Shown: positions 14,336-26,321, numbered from the stretch's first letter. The stretch: DNA of 64,000 nucleotides from Avibacterium sp. 20-132 (GCF_023611925.1 NZ_CP091456.1:868001-932000); one strand, 5' to 3'. Translations and numbers: made by a program. The notes: generated by a model from the sequence alone, not told the origin.

Positions 14336-14401
14336 GATGAAATTTAAAGAGATCATAAAAAACAAGAAAGCGATCTGATGAAATGATCATCAGATCTAAG
14401 G

Positions 14402-14845
14402 TTAAAGATGAGATAAAAAAGTCGGGATCCAATCTTCGGCATACTGTTCTTGATCGTCCACAGCAAGAACATCAATTGTTAAAGGATCACAAATTTGTTG
14501 CGCGCTTTGTTCGGTTAAATGGTCTTGTACAATGTTTACCGCATTGCAGAAAGTATCATAATCGGAATTTCCTAACCCGATCACCGCAAAGCGCAAATGG
14601 GATAAATCTGGCTTTCGTAGCTTAATTTCATCAAATAATGGTTTCAAATTATCGGGTAATTCTCCCGCTCCGTAGGTTGAGGTTACAATAAGCCAAAGGG
14701 GTTCATTGGCCACCTCGGCAAAATGAGGCCCGTGAAAAAGTGCGGTACAAATTTGTTGTGTTTCTAATACTTGTTGTAGATGTTCTGCGACATATTCTGC
14801 GCCACCTAATGTACTACCGCTAATTAAGCATACTTTATTATTCAT
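14402..14845 (-). CDS. mioC: Flavodoxin-like protein MioC
   Basis: FMN-binding flavodoxin-fold protein of 147 residues. The phosphate-binding loop is SGSTLGGAEYVAEHL near residues 9-23. The conserved TSTYGAGELPDNLKPLF is near 53-69 and GLGNSDYDTFC near 89-99. In E. coli the protein has been linked to biotin synthase electron transfer, and its transcription runs through the origin. The same arrangement is present here: transcription is on the minus strand, straight into oriC. A USS lies at 14738. Confidence 0.94.
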   Translation of the reverse strand: MNNKVCLISGSTLGGAEYVAEHLQQVLETQQICTALFHGPHFAEVANEPLWLIVTSTYGAGELPDNLKPLFDEIKLRKPDLSHLRFAVIGLGNSDYDTFCNAVNIVQDHLTEQSAQQICDPLTIDVLAVDDQEQYAEDWIPTFLSHL

Positions 14846-14849
14846 TTTT

Positions 14850-14887
14850 ACTCCTAAAAAATAAGGCTTAGATAATCACCTAAGCCT
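14850..14887 (-). terminator. Terminator after zapB
   Basis: The stem AGGCTTAG/CTAAGCCT (14864-14871 with 14880-14887) has an 8-base loop and, on the minus strand, is followed by TTATTTTTTAG. It separates zapB from mioC. Confidence 0.75.
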
Positions 14888-14905
14888 CTATTTTTATTAA
14901 TAAAA

Positions 14906-15124
14906 TTAAACGTTATCAATACGACCTAACAAAGAACGCAAACGTTCTTGCCAGTTTTCATGTTCACTCTTGAGTTGTTCATTTTCATTGCGTAATGTTT
15001 CGTTTTGTTGTTGCGCTTGATTATTTTTTTCTTTTAATTCTTCAACTTCTAATTGAAGTAATTCAATCGTTTCAACGGCTTGTTTAATTTTTGTTTCAAG
15101 TTGGTCTAAAATTTCTAACGACAT
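14906..15124 (-). CDS. zapB: Cell division protein ZapB
   Basis: Short coiled-coil protein (72 residues) that stabilises the Z ring through ZapA and links it to the MatP-bound terminus in E. coli. Almost the whole protein shows heptad-like Leu/Glu/Gln spacing without prolines, starting [20 protein letters not shown]. Size and N terminus match the ZapB family. The gene is divergent from glpX, as its homologue is near glpX in E. coli. Confidence 0.93.
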   Translation of the reverse strand: MSLEILDQLETKIKQAVETIELLQLEVEELKEKNNQAQQQNETLRNENEQLKSEHENWQERLRSLLGRIDNV

Positions 15125-15279
15125 AGTGGATTCCTTTTAAAAAAATGGTTAATGAACATAGATGTATGCTTATTCTACCTGAGTTTATTGATTTCGCAAA
15201 AAAATTTATCTTTTTATAACGCAATCGTTTGCAGAAATGATAGAATACGCCGATTTTTAAACAACCAAAGGATCAAAAA

Positions 15280-16293
15280 ATGAATAGAGCATTAGCCATT
15301 GAATTTTCTCGAGTTACCGAAGCTGCTGCGCTTGCTGGTTTTGCTTGGTTGGGGCGTGGGGATAAAAATGCCGCCGATGATGCCGCTGTGCAAGCAATGC
15401 GATTGATGTTAAATCAAATTGAAATGCGTGGTGAAGTGGTGATTGGTGAAGGCGAAATTGATGAAGCGCCGATGCTCTATATTGGTGAGAAAATTGGTAC
15501 AGGAATCGGCGAAGAGGTTTCTATTGCTGTTGATCCTATTGAAGGGACAAGAATGACGGCAATGGGGCAACCTAATGCACTTTCTGTGTTAGCCGCAGGG
15601 GGAAAAGAGACCTTTTTACGAGCGCCTGATATGTATATGGAAAAATTGGTCGTAGGTCCTGAAGCAAAAGGAATGATTGATTTAAACTTACCATTGGAAC
15701 AAAACTTGCGCCGTGTGGCATCAAAAATGGGAAAATTACTTTCTCAATTAACGGTGATTACCCTAGATAAACCGCGTCACACTGAAGTCATTAAAAAAAT
15801 GCAGCTACTTGGAGTGAAAGTCTTGGCGATTCCAGATGGTGATGTTGCCGCATCAATTTTATGCTGTTTGCCTGATGGTGGCGCAGATATGCTGTATGGC
15901 ATTGGCGGCGCGCCTGAAGGCGTGGTGGCTGCGGCAGCTATTCGTGCCTTAGGGGGAGAAATGCAAGCACGTTTAATTCCTCGTCATCAAGTAAAAGGCA
16001 GTTCACCAGAAAATCAATCCATTGCGGCAGATGAAATTCGCCGTTGCCAAGAAATGGGCATTGAAGTGAATCAAGTGCTGAAATTAGAAGAGTTAGTGCG
16101 TGATGATAATCTTGTTTTTTCTGCCACAGGTATTACTAATGGTGATTTGCTTAAAGGTATTCATCGTCGCGGTAATTTAGCGACAACGGAAACCTTACTG
16201 ATTCGTGGCCGTTCACGTACCATTCGTCGTATTCAATCTGTGCATTATTTGGATAGAAAAGACACCGCACTTTATCGTTTAATTGATGCCTAA
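15280..16293 (+). CDS. glpX: Fructose-1,6-bisphosphatase, class II
   Basis: Metal-dependent phosphatase that converts fructose-1,6-bisphosphate to fructose-6-phosphate in gluconeogenesis, 337 residues. Class II motifs are visible: GEGEIDEAPMLYIGE near residues 56-70, then DPIEGT near 86-91. The later glycine-rich GIGGAPEGVVAAAAIRALGG is characteristic of GlpX rather than Fbp. It has its own promoter region shared with zapB. A USS overlaps its 3' end at 16264. No glpFK genes are beside it. Confidence 0.95.
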   Translation: MNRALAIEFSRVTEAAALAGFAWLGRGDKNAADDAAVQAMRLMLNQIEMRGEVVIGEGEIDEAPMLYIGEKIGTGIGEEVSIAVDPIEGTRMTAMGQPNALSVLAAGGKETFLRAPDMYMEKLVVGPEAKGMIDLNLPLEQNLRRVASKMGKLLSQLTVITLDKPRHTEVIKKMQLLGVKVLAIPDGDVAASILCCLPDGGADMLYGIGGAPEGVVAAAAIRALGGEMQARLIPRHQVKGSSPENQSIAADEIRRCQEMGIEVNQVLKLEELVRDDNLVFSATGITNGDLLKGIHRRGNLATTETLLIRGRSRTIRRIQSVHYLDRKDTALYRLIDA

Positions 16294-16320
16294 CCGCGTT
16301 TTATTTGTTTTATGCTCATC

Positions 16321-16341
16321 TAGGCGGAAGTTCTCCGCCTA
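16321..16341 (+). terminator. Hairpin after glpX
   Basis: The arms TAGGCGGA and TCCGCCTA surround a short loop right after glpX. A clear T tract is lacking, although AAGTGCGGT plus a T run follows at 16362. I treat it as a likely but imperfect terminator. Confidence 0.5.
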
Positions 16342-16477
16342 ATGGGGTTTCCCGCAAATTAAAGTGCGGTGCTTTTTTTCATTATTTTTCAATTTATTAT
16401 TTACCTGCCTGAGATTTTTGCGAAATTAGCCAAAAGCCTAAAAATTTGCTATAATCTGCCCAATTTTTTATCAATAA

Positions 16478-18925
<2,448 letters not shown>

Positions 18926-18939
18926 TATCTTCTAATAGA

Positions 18940-18975
18940 AAAAGCCACTTACAAAAAATGTGAGTGGCTTTTTTG
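18940..18975 (+). terminator. Terminator after gyrB
   Basis: The stem AAAAGCCACT...AGTGGCTTTT, extended by a few more pairs, ends in a T tract 15-40 bases past the gyrB stop. Confidence 0.85.
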
Positions 18976-18991
18976 TTATCTTTATTTTAAA

Positions 18992-19006
18992 TGAGAATTA
19001 TTTTTA
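18992..19006 (+). promoter_or_regulatory. Possible Fur box
   Basis: TGAGAATTATTTTTA matches the 7-1-7 Fur pattern TGATAATnATTATCA at 11 of 14 fixed positions. It lies 66 bases before the receptor gene start. The fit is moderate and the region is AT-rich, so chance is possible. Confidence 0.5.
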
Positions 19007-19072
19007 TTTAAAACAATATGTTTTTATCCTATAATCTAACCTTAAATTAATTAGATAAAGGGAGAGGTAAAA

Positions 19073-21385
19073 ATGGATAAAAAAACGACCGCACTATCCG
19101 TATTACTCGTTTGTTTAGGCTGCACTACATTTTCCTACGCTGAAGAAACACTTGATGAAATTCTTATTTCCACAGAAAACACAACCAATAAAATTCCAAC
19201 TACAGAAAAGAAAACAGAGAAAATTATTCAAAATGAACTTATTCGCGATACAAAAGATTTAGTCCGTTATAGCCCTGATGTTGGCATTGTTGATAATGGT
19301 CGTTTTATAAAAGGTTTTTCTATGCGTGGGGTTGAAGGTAACCGCGTTGGCATTAGTATTGATGGGGTGAATTTACCCGACAGTGAAGAAAATACACTAT
19401 ATGCCAGATATGGTAATTTTAATTCTTCAAGATTAAGCATTGATACAGAACTTATAAATAATATTGATATAGTTAAAGGCGCTGATAGTTTTCATTCTGG
19501 TAGTGGCGCATTAGGTGGAACGGTTAATTACCAAACGTTAGAACCGCAAGATTTAGTTTTAGCTGAGAATCGTTTTGGTGCATTATTACGTACAGGTTAT
19601 GCGAGTAAAAATAAGGAATGGGTAAGAACCTTTGGGGTAGGTTATGTTGGCCAGCAAGTAGATGCCCTTTTACTATATTCTCAACGGACGGGACACGAAT
19701 TAAAAAGTAATGGACGTGGCGAGATAGATCAATCTTCAAGTAGTCAACATCCTGATCCTTCTACTCATCGTTATCATAGCTATCTTGCCAAATTAGGGAT
19801 TCAACTCAATGATCATCATAAAGTTGGAATCGGTATGAATGGACAACAAGGACATCGTTATACTGATGAACGTAGCTATGCATTGTTTGGCGGACAATGG
19901 CGTGAAGCAGATGATCAAAATAAACGTTTAAATGTCAATCTTTATTATCTTTATACGCCACAGTCTGAATATTTGGCATTTACAAAATTTGATGTTGATT
20001 ATCAAAAAACCGATCTTGCAGCGGTAAATTATAAAGGAGGCCGGCATTGGCAAACAGACGAAAAAGAGTTAGATGAAGTTTTTGATAGACGGATGAAAAC
20101 AACATTTAAACGTGCTTCCTTCTATGTTGAAAGTGAGCCTTTAAGCTTTTTAGGCTCTCATATACTAGGGCTAAAAATGGCTGCAAGTGAACGTCAATTT
20201 GAAAATATTAATCATGATACTAATCGCTTTGGTTTAGATTCACACTACACTATTCAATATCCGATTAAAACTAAGCAATATCGTTTAGCATTAAAAGATG
20301 ATGTTACTTGGTTTCCAACCTTTGACCAATGGACGCCGAAAATTATGGCACATTTAGGTGCTGGTTATGATTATACGAAGTATAACCCACAACGTTTAAA
20401 TGCACCTTGTAGCACAGCTTGTTTAGCAGAAGGCGCACCTCAAAAAAGCCATTTTGCAAATTGGAGCGGTTTAGCTGGAATTGATGCCCAAGTTACAGAT
20501 AATTGGACATTTGGCTATTTACTTACAACAGGCTACCGTTTACCCACTGCCACAGAACGCTATTTCACATTTACTAATGCTTATGGTAAATGGAAGTCTA
20601 ATCCTGCTTTAAAAGCAGAAAAAAGTTTAAATCATACCTTTTTTGCAAAAGGTGAAGGGAAAGCAGGATTATTAGATGTAATGTTCTATCAAAACCACTA
20701 TCGCAATTTTCTATTTGAGCAGGAAAGTATTATTGAAGAAACAGCTTATGGGCGTACTTTTCAATCACAAATGCAACAAATGGTAAATGTAGATAAAGCT
20801 AAAATTCATGGTATTGAAATTAAAGGAAGATTAAATTTAGCACAGCTTTTACCTGCTCCTGAAGGATTAACGCTATTTGGTGCATTGGGATATAGTAAAG
20901 GACATTTATCTAATAATGCGAGCTTACTTTCCATTCAGCCAATGAAAATGGTTATTGGTATAGATTATGAGCATCCGCAAGGAAAATGGGGACTATTCAG
21001 TCGCTTAACCTATTTAGCAAATAAAAAAGCAAAAGATGCTCAAGTATTTGAAAATAAAACGCGTTGTGTACGCTGGGAATATGATTATTGGTATGACAGA
21101 GATATGTGCGTAAAAGATGAACTTTATCAAACAATTGATACCTATAAATACTTGAATAAATCAGCCTATGTTTTTGATTTATTTGGGTATTATAAAATAA
21201 ATCAACATATCACTTTAAGAGCCGGAATATATAATTTATTTAATCGTCGTTATCAAACTTGGGATGCCTTGCGAGGGATCAACGCAAATAGTACAACGAA
21301 TACCGTAGATCGTGATGGATTAGGGTTGGAACGTTTTTATGCACCAGGGCGAAATTATAGTGCATCAATTGAAGTTCGTTTTTAA
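19073..21385 (+). CDS. TonB-dependent outer-membrane receptor, haem/haemoglobin type
   Basis: Outer-membrane receptor of 770 residues. A signal peptide ends near FSYA (residue 22), followed directly by a TonB-box-like ETLDEILIST. The plug domain spans about 50-160, with SMRGVEGNRVGISIDGV and GSGALGGTVNYQT. The barrel carries YRLPTATERYFTF and SNPALKAEKS, which correspond to the FRAP and NPNL boxes of haem and haemoglobin receptors; the His often found between those boxes is absent. It ends in a terminal aromatic (SASIEVRF), as needed for barrel assembly. Two Cys pairs (CSTAC and a second in the extracellular part near 660-680) may form disulfides. It leads an apparent operon with two ABC genes. 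The haem call is likely; a siderophore is the alternative. Confidence 0.85.
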   Translation: MDKKTTALSVLLVCLGCTTFSYAEETLDEILISTENTTNKIPTTEKKTEKIIQNELIRDTKDLVRYSPDVGIVDNGRFIKGFSMRGVEGNRVGISIDGVNLPDSEENTLYARYGNFNSSRLSIDTELINNIDIVKGADSFHSGSGALGGTVNYQTLEPQDLVLAENRFGALLRTGYASKNKEWVRTFGVGYVGQQVDALLLYSQRTGHELKSNGRGEIDQSSSSQHPDPSTHRYHSYLAKLGIQLNDHHKVGIGMNGQQGHRYTDERSYALFGGQWREADDQNKRLNVNLYYLYTPQSEYLAFTKFDVDYQKTDLAAVNYKGGRHWQTDEKELDEVFDRRMKTTFKRASFYVESEPLSFLGSHILGLKMAASERQFENINHDTNRFGLDSHYTIQYPIKTKQYRLALKDDVTWFPTFDQWTPKIMAHLGAGYDYTKYNPQRLNAPCSTACLAEGAPQKSHFANWSGLAGIDAQVTDNWTFGYLLTTGYRLPTATERYFTFTNAYGKWKSNPALKAEKSLNHTFFAKGEGKAGLLDVMFYQNHYRNFLFEQESIIEETAYGRTFQSQMQQMVNVDKAKIHGIEIKGRLNLAQLLPAPEGLTLFGALGYSKGHLSNNASLLSIQPMKMVIGIDYEHPQGKWGLFSRLTYLANKKAKDAQVFENKTRCVRWEYDYWYDRDMCVKDELYQTIDTYKYLNKSAYVFDLFGYYKINQHITLRAGIYNLFNRRYQTWDALRGINANSTTNTVDRDGLGLERFYAPGRNYSASIEVRF

Positions 21386-21437
21386 TCGTTTTTCTTTATC
21401 GCGCTTAGTTAGATAACTATTTTAGGATATTCATATT

Positions 21438-23186
21438 ATGATGATTGATAAAAGGCTTATTAATACTGTTTCTGAAAGTAAAAAATGGATTGCCAAAGCA
21501 GTGCTATGGAATTGGGTCGCCTTAGTTGGTGGAATAATTAGTGCCACCGTTTTTGCTCTATGTTTACAATGGGTTTGGCAAGAAAAGCTAGGAATAACAA
21601 GTGCGGTACTTTTTTTTGTTATTTTAATATTGGCATTAATTTTGCGTGTATTAGCAGGGAAAATGGCAGTAAATGCTTCCTATCGTGCCAGTACACAAGT
21701 GAAACATCAATTAAGAACATTAATTTATCAAAAGCTGGTTTCAATGCCACTAAGTCAAGTTAATCAGCAATCAACGTCCTCTATTATCCAAGTTGCATCT
21801 GAAGGGGTAGAACAGCTTGAAATTTATTTTGGACGTTATTTACCACAATTATTTTATAGCTTACTTGCGCCTTTAACTTTATTTAGTATTTTAGTTTTTC
21901 TTAATTTTTCTACTTCATTTATTTTATTACTCTGCGTTCCTCTTATTCCCTTTTCTATTATTGTTGTGAATAAAATTGCTAAGCGTTTATTACATAAATA
22001 TTGGTCTATTTATGTTGGATTAGGTAGTTCTTTTTTAGACAATTTACAAGGTTTAATTACCCTAAAAATTTATCAAGATGATGAATATAAAGCGAAGCAA
22101 ATGGAGCTTGAAGCAGAGCATTTTCGTAAAATCACAATGAAAGTCCTGACAATGCAGCTTAATTCTGTTTCTATTATGGATTTACTCGCTTATGGCGGGG
22201 CAGCTATTGGAATTTTAACTGCATTATTGCAATTTGAAGCAGGGAATTTGACACTATTTGGTGTTATTTTGTTTATTTTGCTTTCATCAGAATTTTTTAT
22301 TCCATTACGCCTATTAGGATCGTTTTTTCACGTAGCAATGAATGGTAAAGCGGCATCAGATAAAATTTTCGCTTTACTTGATCTTCCTGTTGAAGGTTTA
22401 CAAAGTGCGGTGGATTTTAACGATAAAAATCCAATTAGTGTCTCAATCAAAAATCTTGATTTTTCTTATAATAATGAAAAACAACTATTTAAAAAATTAA
22501 ATTTAACTATTCCTGCAAATAAATTAACCGTTTTTGTTGGTGAGAGTGGATGTGGTAAATCTACTTTAGTGTCTTTATTAATGGGATTTTATTCTCAACA
22601 ATCAGGTGATATTTTATTTAATCAACAAAATGCTGCTGATATTAAACGTGCATCATTATATCAACATATTAGCCTTGTAAGTCATAGTAGTTATATTTTT
22701 AAAGGGTCATTACGAGAAAATATGCAAATAGCAAAGCCAGAGACAACTGATGAAGAAATTTATTACTATTTACAACAAGTTAATCTTGATAAATTTGTAA
22801 AACAACAAGGTGGTTTAGATATGCCATTATTAAGCCGTGGTAGTAATTTATCTGGTGGGCAAATTCAGCGATTAGCTCTAGCAAGGGCATTGTTGCATAA
22901 TGCTAATTTATACATTTTTGATGAGGCGACCAGTAATATTGATATAGAAAGCGAAGAAATTATTTTACAGCTAATTCAAAAATTAAAGGATAAAAAAACG
23001 ATTATTATGATTTCTCATCGTTTAGCTAATGCGATAGAAGCGGATCATATTTATGTTTTACAAAAAGGGGAAATCGTTGAACAAGGTCAGCACCAACAAT
23101 TAATAGAAAAAAATGGTTTGTACCATCAAATGTTTAGCCAACAAAAACAATTAGAAGCGGTGAGAAAGGGAGAGAAAAATGCATAA
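21438..23186 (+). CDS. ABC transporter, fused permease/ATPase (first half)
   Basis: Half-transporter of 582 residues: an N-terminal six-helix membrane domain (about 20-310) and a C-terminal ATPase. Walker A GESGCGKST is near residues 368-376, the signature LSGGQ near 471, and Walker B LYIFDEAT near 491. It is exporter-type in fold and resembles the CydD / IrtA-YbtP group. Its reading frame overlaps the next gene by 8 bases, and it follows the TonB receptor by 52 bases. This arrangement resembles siderophore systems in which exporter-fold ABC proteins import iron chelates (YbtPQ), so an import role in haem or siderophore use is plausible but unproven. Two USS are inside (21599, 22403). Confidence 0.85.
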   Translation: MMIDKRLINTVSESKKWIAKAVLWNWVALVGGIISATVFALCLQWVWQEKLGITSAVLFFVILILALILRVLAGKMAVNASYRASTQVKHQLRTLIYQKLVSMPLSQVNQQSTSSIIQVASEGVEQLEIYFGRYLPQLFYSLLAPLTLFSILVFLNFSTSFILLLCVPLIPFSIIVVNKIAKRLLHKYWSIYVGLGSSFLDNLQGLITLKIYQDDEYKAKQMELEAEHFRKITMKVLTMQLNSVSIMDLLAYGGAAIGILTALLQFEAGNLTLFGVILFILLSSEFFIPLRLLGSFFHVAMNGKAASDKIFALLDLPVEGLQSAVDFNDKNPISVSIKNLDFSYNNEKQLFKKLNLTIPANKLTVFVGESGCGKSTLVSLLMGFYSQQSGDILFNQQNAADIKRASLYQHISLVSHSSYIFKGSLRENMQIAKPETTDEEIYYYLQQVNLDKFVKQQGGLDMPLLSRGSNLSGGQIQRLALARALLHNANLYIFDEATSNIDIESEEIILQLIQKLKDKKTIIMISHRLANAIEADHIYVLQKGEIVEQGQHQQLIEKNGLYHQMFSQQKQLEAVRKGEKNA

Positions 23187-24837
23187 AAATGGGTTTGTTA
23201 TAATGTGGCATCTGGTTAAATTGGTCATACCATTAGCGCATATTATGAGTTTTACGATTATTATGGGAGTGCTTGGTTTTCTTTCCGCAATTTTTATTAT
23301 GGCGCTTGGTGCAATGGGATTAGCAAATCTCATTGGGTTCAGTACCTATTTAAATTTAAGCCAAATTCTTACCGCACTTTTAGTTTTAGCCGTGGCACGA
23401 GGTATTTTACGTTATTTGGAACAAATGTCAGGGCATTATATAGCTTTTAAATTACTTGCTTTATTAAGAGATAAGGTATTTGGTGCGCTACGTAAATTAG
23501 CCTTTGTTAAGTTACAAAATAAACAATCGGGTCAATTACTTTCGCTTGTTACCAATGATATTGAGTTACTCGAAGTTTTTTATGCTCATACTATCGCTCC
23601 TATTATGATAGCATTCATTACATCAAGTATATTATTGTCTATTTTTGGGCATATTTCCCTTTGGTTTATGCTAATAGCGTTTTTAGCTTATTGTACCATC
23701 GGTGTTATCTTGCCAATTTTAACCACTAAAATGGCAAGAGAAGAAGGACGTCAATATCGAGAATTGGTAGGGGAAATGAACGACTATTTTCTTGATAGTT
23801 TGCAAGGAATGAAAGAAATTCAACTTTTTAACCAAGCTACTACAAGATTGAATGCAATAAATCAGCGAAGTAAAGCTATTGATCAAGCTTTTTTTAAAAT
23901 TAAACAACAAGAAGCTAAAGTACGTTGTTATACTGATATCGCGGTATCTTTATTTAATCTTACCATTTTGTTTGTCGGAATATTGCTTTGGTATCTTCAT
24001 AAAATAGATTTTAGTGAATTATTAATTGCAGTTATTTTATTAATGTCTAGTTATGGACCTGTAATTGCATTAAGTAATTTATCAAACAATTTATTACAGA
24101 CACTTGCAAGTGGAGAACGTGTTCTCACATTATTGTCAGAACAGCCTTATTTAGAGGAAGTAAAAACAGGGCTAGATTTAAATAATATCGAACAATTAAG
24201 TGGAAAAAATATTGAATTTTGTTATGAAAATGAAGTGATATTATCAAATATTGAATTTAGTTTAAATAAGGGACAAATTTTAGGCATTCATGGACGAAGT
24301 GGAAGTGGAAAAAGCACCTTACTAAAATTAATAATGAGGTTTTATGATCCTCAAAAAGGCATAATTCAAATTAATGGGAAAAATCTGACCGCACTTAATA
24401 CTCAGGCATTGCGTGATAATATTGCCTATATTACACAACAAACCTACATTTTTAACCAAAGTATTTATGAAAATATTTTGCTTGCTAAGCGAAATGCAAG
24501 CCGAGAAGAGGTCATTAATGCAGCAAAAAAAGCCGCGATTCATGATTTTATTATGGGATTACCACAGGGGTATGAAACAAAGGTTTCAGAACTTGGGAGC
24601 AGTTTATCTGATGGTGAAAAACAACGTATCGGTATTGCTCGAGCTTTTTTACATAATGCGCCAATCATTTTGCTTGATGAGCCAACAAGTAATTTAGATA
24701 GTCTAAATGAATCAATAATTTTGCACTCATTACTAAACGTCAAAAAAGACAAACTGATTATTCTGGTGAGCCATCGAGCCTCTACAATGGCTATTTGTGA
24801 TAAAGTCATTGAGATTGCAAATGGACGAATTTCTTAA
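23179..24837 (+). CDS. ABC transporter, fused permease/ATPase (second half)
   Basis: Partner half-transporter of 552 residues with about six N-terminal membrane helices. Its ATPase has Walker A GRSGSGKST near residue 372, a signature that reads LSDGE instead of LSGGQ, and Walker B IILLDEPT with the catalytic Glu. The first ATG (23179) has a good GGGAG site 6 bases upstream; an internal ATG eight codons later is the alternative. It should form a heterodimer with the preceding protein. Similarity of layout to CydDC is clear, but CydDC genes are not normally linked to a TonB receptor. USS lie at 23371 and 24388. Confidence 0.85.
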   Translation: MHKNGFVIMWHLVKLVIPLAHIMSFTIIMGVLGFLSAIFIMALGAMGLANLIGFSTYLNLSQILTALLVLAVARGILRYLEQMSGHYIAFKLLALLRDKVFGALRKLAFVKLQNKQSGQLLSLVTNDIELLEVFYAHTIAPIMIAFITSSILLSIFGHISLWFMLIAFLAYCTIGVILPILTTKMAREEGRQYRELVGEMNDYFLDSLQGMKEIQLFNQATTRLNAINQRSKAIDQAFFKIKQQEAKVRCYTDIAVSLFNLTILFVGILLWYLHKIDFSELLIAVILLMSSYGPVIALSNLSNNLLQTLASGERVLTLLSEQPYLEEVKTGLDLNNIEQLSGKNIEFCYENEVILSNIEFSLNKGQILGIHGRSGSGKSTLLKLIMRFYDPQKGIIQINGKNLTALNTQALRDNIAYITQQTYIFNQSIYENILLAKRNASREEVINAAKKAAIHDFIMGLPQGYETKVSELGSSLSDGEKQRIGIARAFLHNAPIILLDEPTSNLDSLNESIILHSLLNVKKDKLIILVSHRASTMAICDKVIEIANGRIS

Positions 24838-24854
24838 GTTTTGTTTCTTTTTAT

Positions 24855-24885
24855 AAAATGGGCAATAATTGCCCATTTTATATTT
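24855..24885. terminator. Bidirectional terminator between ABC operon and peroxidase
   Basis: The perfect stem AAAATGGGCA/TGCCCATTTT at 24855-24879 has a 5-base loop. It sits between two convergent genes. Confidence 0.85.
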
Positions 24886-24902
24886 TGCTATTTAACTGAA
24901 GA

Positions 24903-26321
24903 TTATTTTTTCATATTATCGTTTGTTAACGGTTTGCCTTGGTATTCTCCCGTTAGGCTATATAAGAAATCAACAATATCGCTAACTTGTTCTTTTGACA
25001 AACTTACGCCACGTTGATATTTCAACATCATTTCCACAGCTTGGGTTAAATCTTGTGCGTTTGCATCGTGGAAATAAGGGGCAGTAAGCGCAATATTACG
25101 TAATGTTGGTACTTTAAAACGGTGTTTATCATAAGGATTTTTTGTTTGTGCGAAGCGACCGTCATCGGCTTCTGTTAATGGTTTATTACGGTCAGCAAAA
25201 TAATCTGCTTTCACGCCCATCAGTTCATAAGATTGACCACCTAAATTGATGCCAGTATGACAGGTATCACATTTATATTGGTGGAATAAGGCATAACCGT
25301 TTTTCTGTGTTGCAGTTAAGGCACTTTCATCACCTTGTAAATAGCGATCGAAAGGGCTATTTGGGGTAATTAAGGTTTTCTCAAATTCTGCAATGGCATC
25401 TGTAATCGTTTTTTCGTTAAAGCCTTCAGGGTAAATTTTTTCAAAAGCTTGTTTGAGTGCTTCATCTTTATTGAGATTATTAACAATTTGTTGCCAATTT
25501 TCTGCCCCCATTTCTACGGGGTTTAAAGGCGGTCCTCCTGCTTGTTCTGCTAAGTTTGCAGCACGCCCATCCCAGAATTGAACAACATTGAAAGCTGCGT
25601 TATAGACAGTAGGTGCATTAATTCCTCCTTTCTGCCCTTTAATTCCAGTAGAAGTGGCAAGATTATCCACCCCGCCGGTATTCAAACCGTGACAAGTGGC
25701 ACAAGCAATGGTACCGTCACCTGATAATAAGGTACTATGATAAAGGGTATTACCCAAATCAACTTTGGCAGGATTAACTGGCACATTTTGTGGTACAGGT
25801 TGTACGAAGCGTTCGGCTGATGTGCCAGAGGTATTTGCAGGAAGCTGGTATTCTTGACGAACTTTATGAATCCAATCAAGCAAGGTTGTTTTCTCTTGTT
25901 CATTTAAACCGGATCCCCAATGTACTATTTTGAAAGAATGAATAGGCATTTCGTTATTTTGAATGACACTTTCAAGTTTAGCTAACGCTGTGGCAGAAAT
26001 GCGTTGAGGTTGATTAAGATAATCTGTGATGTTATCCAACAAAAAATGAGCTTGTCCTTGTTGAATGTCTTTTTCCATTAGACTGCTAGCGATAGGTAAT
26101 TTAGCATAAAATGGCATATTAGTGTTGCTGCTATGGCAATATTGACAGCCATTATTATATAACACTGTTTCAACGGCACGTTGCTGTTGATCAGTCGTTT
26201 GACTTTCTTGCAAACGGCGTTGTGTTTCTTGTTTATCAAAATGGTGGATATATGCCACCGTCCCTAGGTAAGTGGCGACACTTGCACCAATAAATGTAAA
26301 TAACCACGATTGAGGTTTCAT
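24903..26321 (-). CDS. ccp: Tri-haem cytochrome c (quinol) peroxidase
   Basis: Reduces hydrogen peroxide in the periplasm with electrons from the quinol pool. It has 472 residues with one N-terminal membrane anchor (about 7-25) and three CxxCH haem sites: C59QYCH, C207ATCH and C351DTCH. The last two belong to the classic di-haem MauG/CcpA fold. The extra N-terminal haem domain marks the E. coli YhjA and Aggregatibacter quinol peroxidase (QPO) group, which needs no soluble cytochrome donor. The promoter carries a perfect FNR site at 26394, matching anaerobic control known for E. coli yhjA. No partner genes are next to it. Confidence 0.92.
   Translation of the reverse strand: MKPQSWLFTFIGASVATYLGTVAYIHHFDKQETQRRLQESQTTDQQQRAVETVLYNNGCQYCHSSNTNMPFYAKLPIASSLMEKDIQQGQAHFLLDNITDYLNQPQRISATALAKLESVIQNNEMPIHSFKIVHWGSGLNEQEKTTLLDWIHKVRQEYQLPANTSGTSAERFVQPVPQNVPVNPAKVDLGNTLYHSTLLSGDGTIACATCHGLNTGGVDNLATSTGIKGQKGGINAPTVYNAAFNVVQFWDGRAANLAEQAGGPPLNPVEMGAENWQQIVNNLNKDEALKQAFEKIYPEGFNEKTITDAIAEFEKTLITPNSPFDRYLQGDESALTATQKNGYALFHQYKCDTCHTGINLGGQSYELMGVKADYFADRNKPLTEADDGRFAQTKNPYDKHRFKVPTLRNIALTAPYFHDANAQDLTQAVEMMLKYQRGVSLSKEQVSDIVDFLYSLTGEYQGKPLTNDNMKK

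Larger units (their letters stand above)
13937..14401. other. oriC: Chromosomal replication origin (oriC)
   Basis: The 465-base gap between mnmG and mioC is the same place as the E. coli origin. I count about 17 GATC sites, against about 2 expected, so it is a dense target for Dam and SeqA. An AT-rich part with GATCT-type 13-mers at about 14092-14124 fits the duplex unwinding element. It is followed by ATTAGGATCGC and TGTGAATAA, which line up with the right end of the E. coli unwinding element and box R1. Two perfect DnaA boxes TTATCCACA follow at 14255 and 14327. No gene is present; a 63-codon frame here is a chance opening. Initiation must be confirmed by marker frequency. Confidence 0.92.

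Noticed and set aside
19086..19094. ACCGCACTA near the receptor gene start as a USS
   Set aside because: Last base differs from the 9-mer core, so it was not counted; likewise AAGTGTGGT at 63574 and TAGTGCGGT at 28018.
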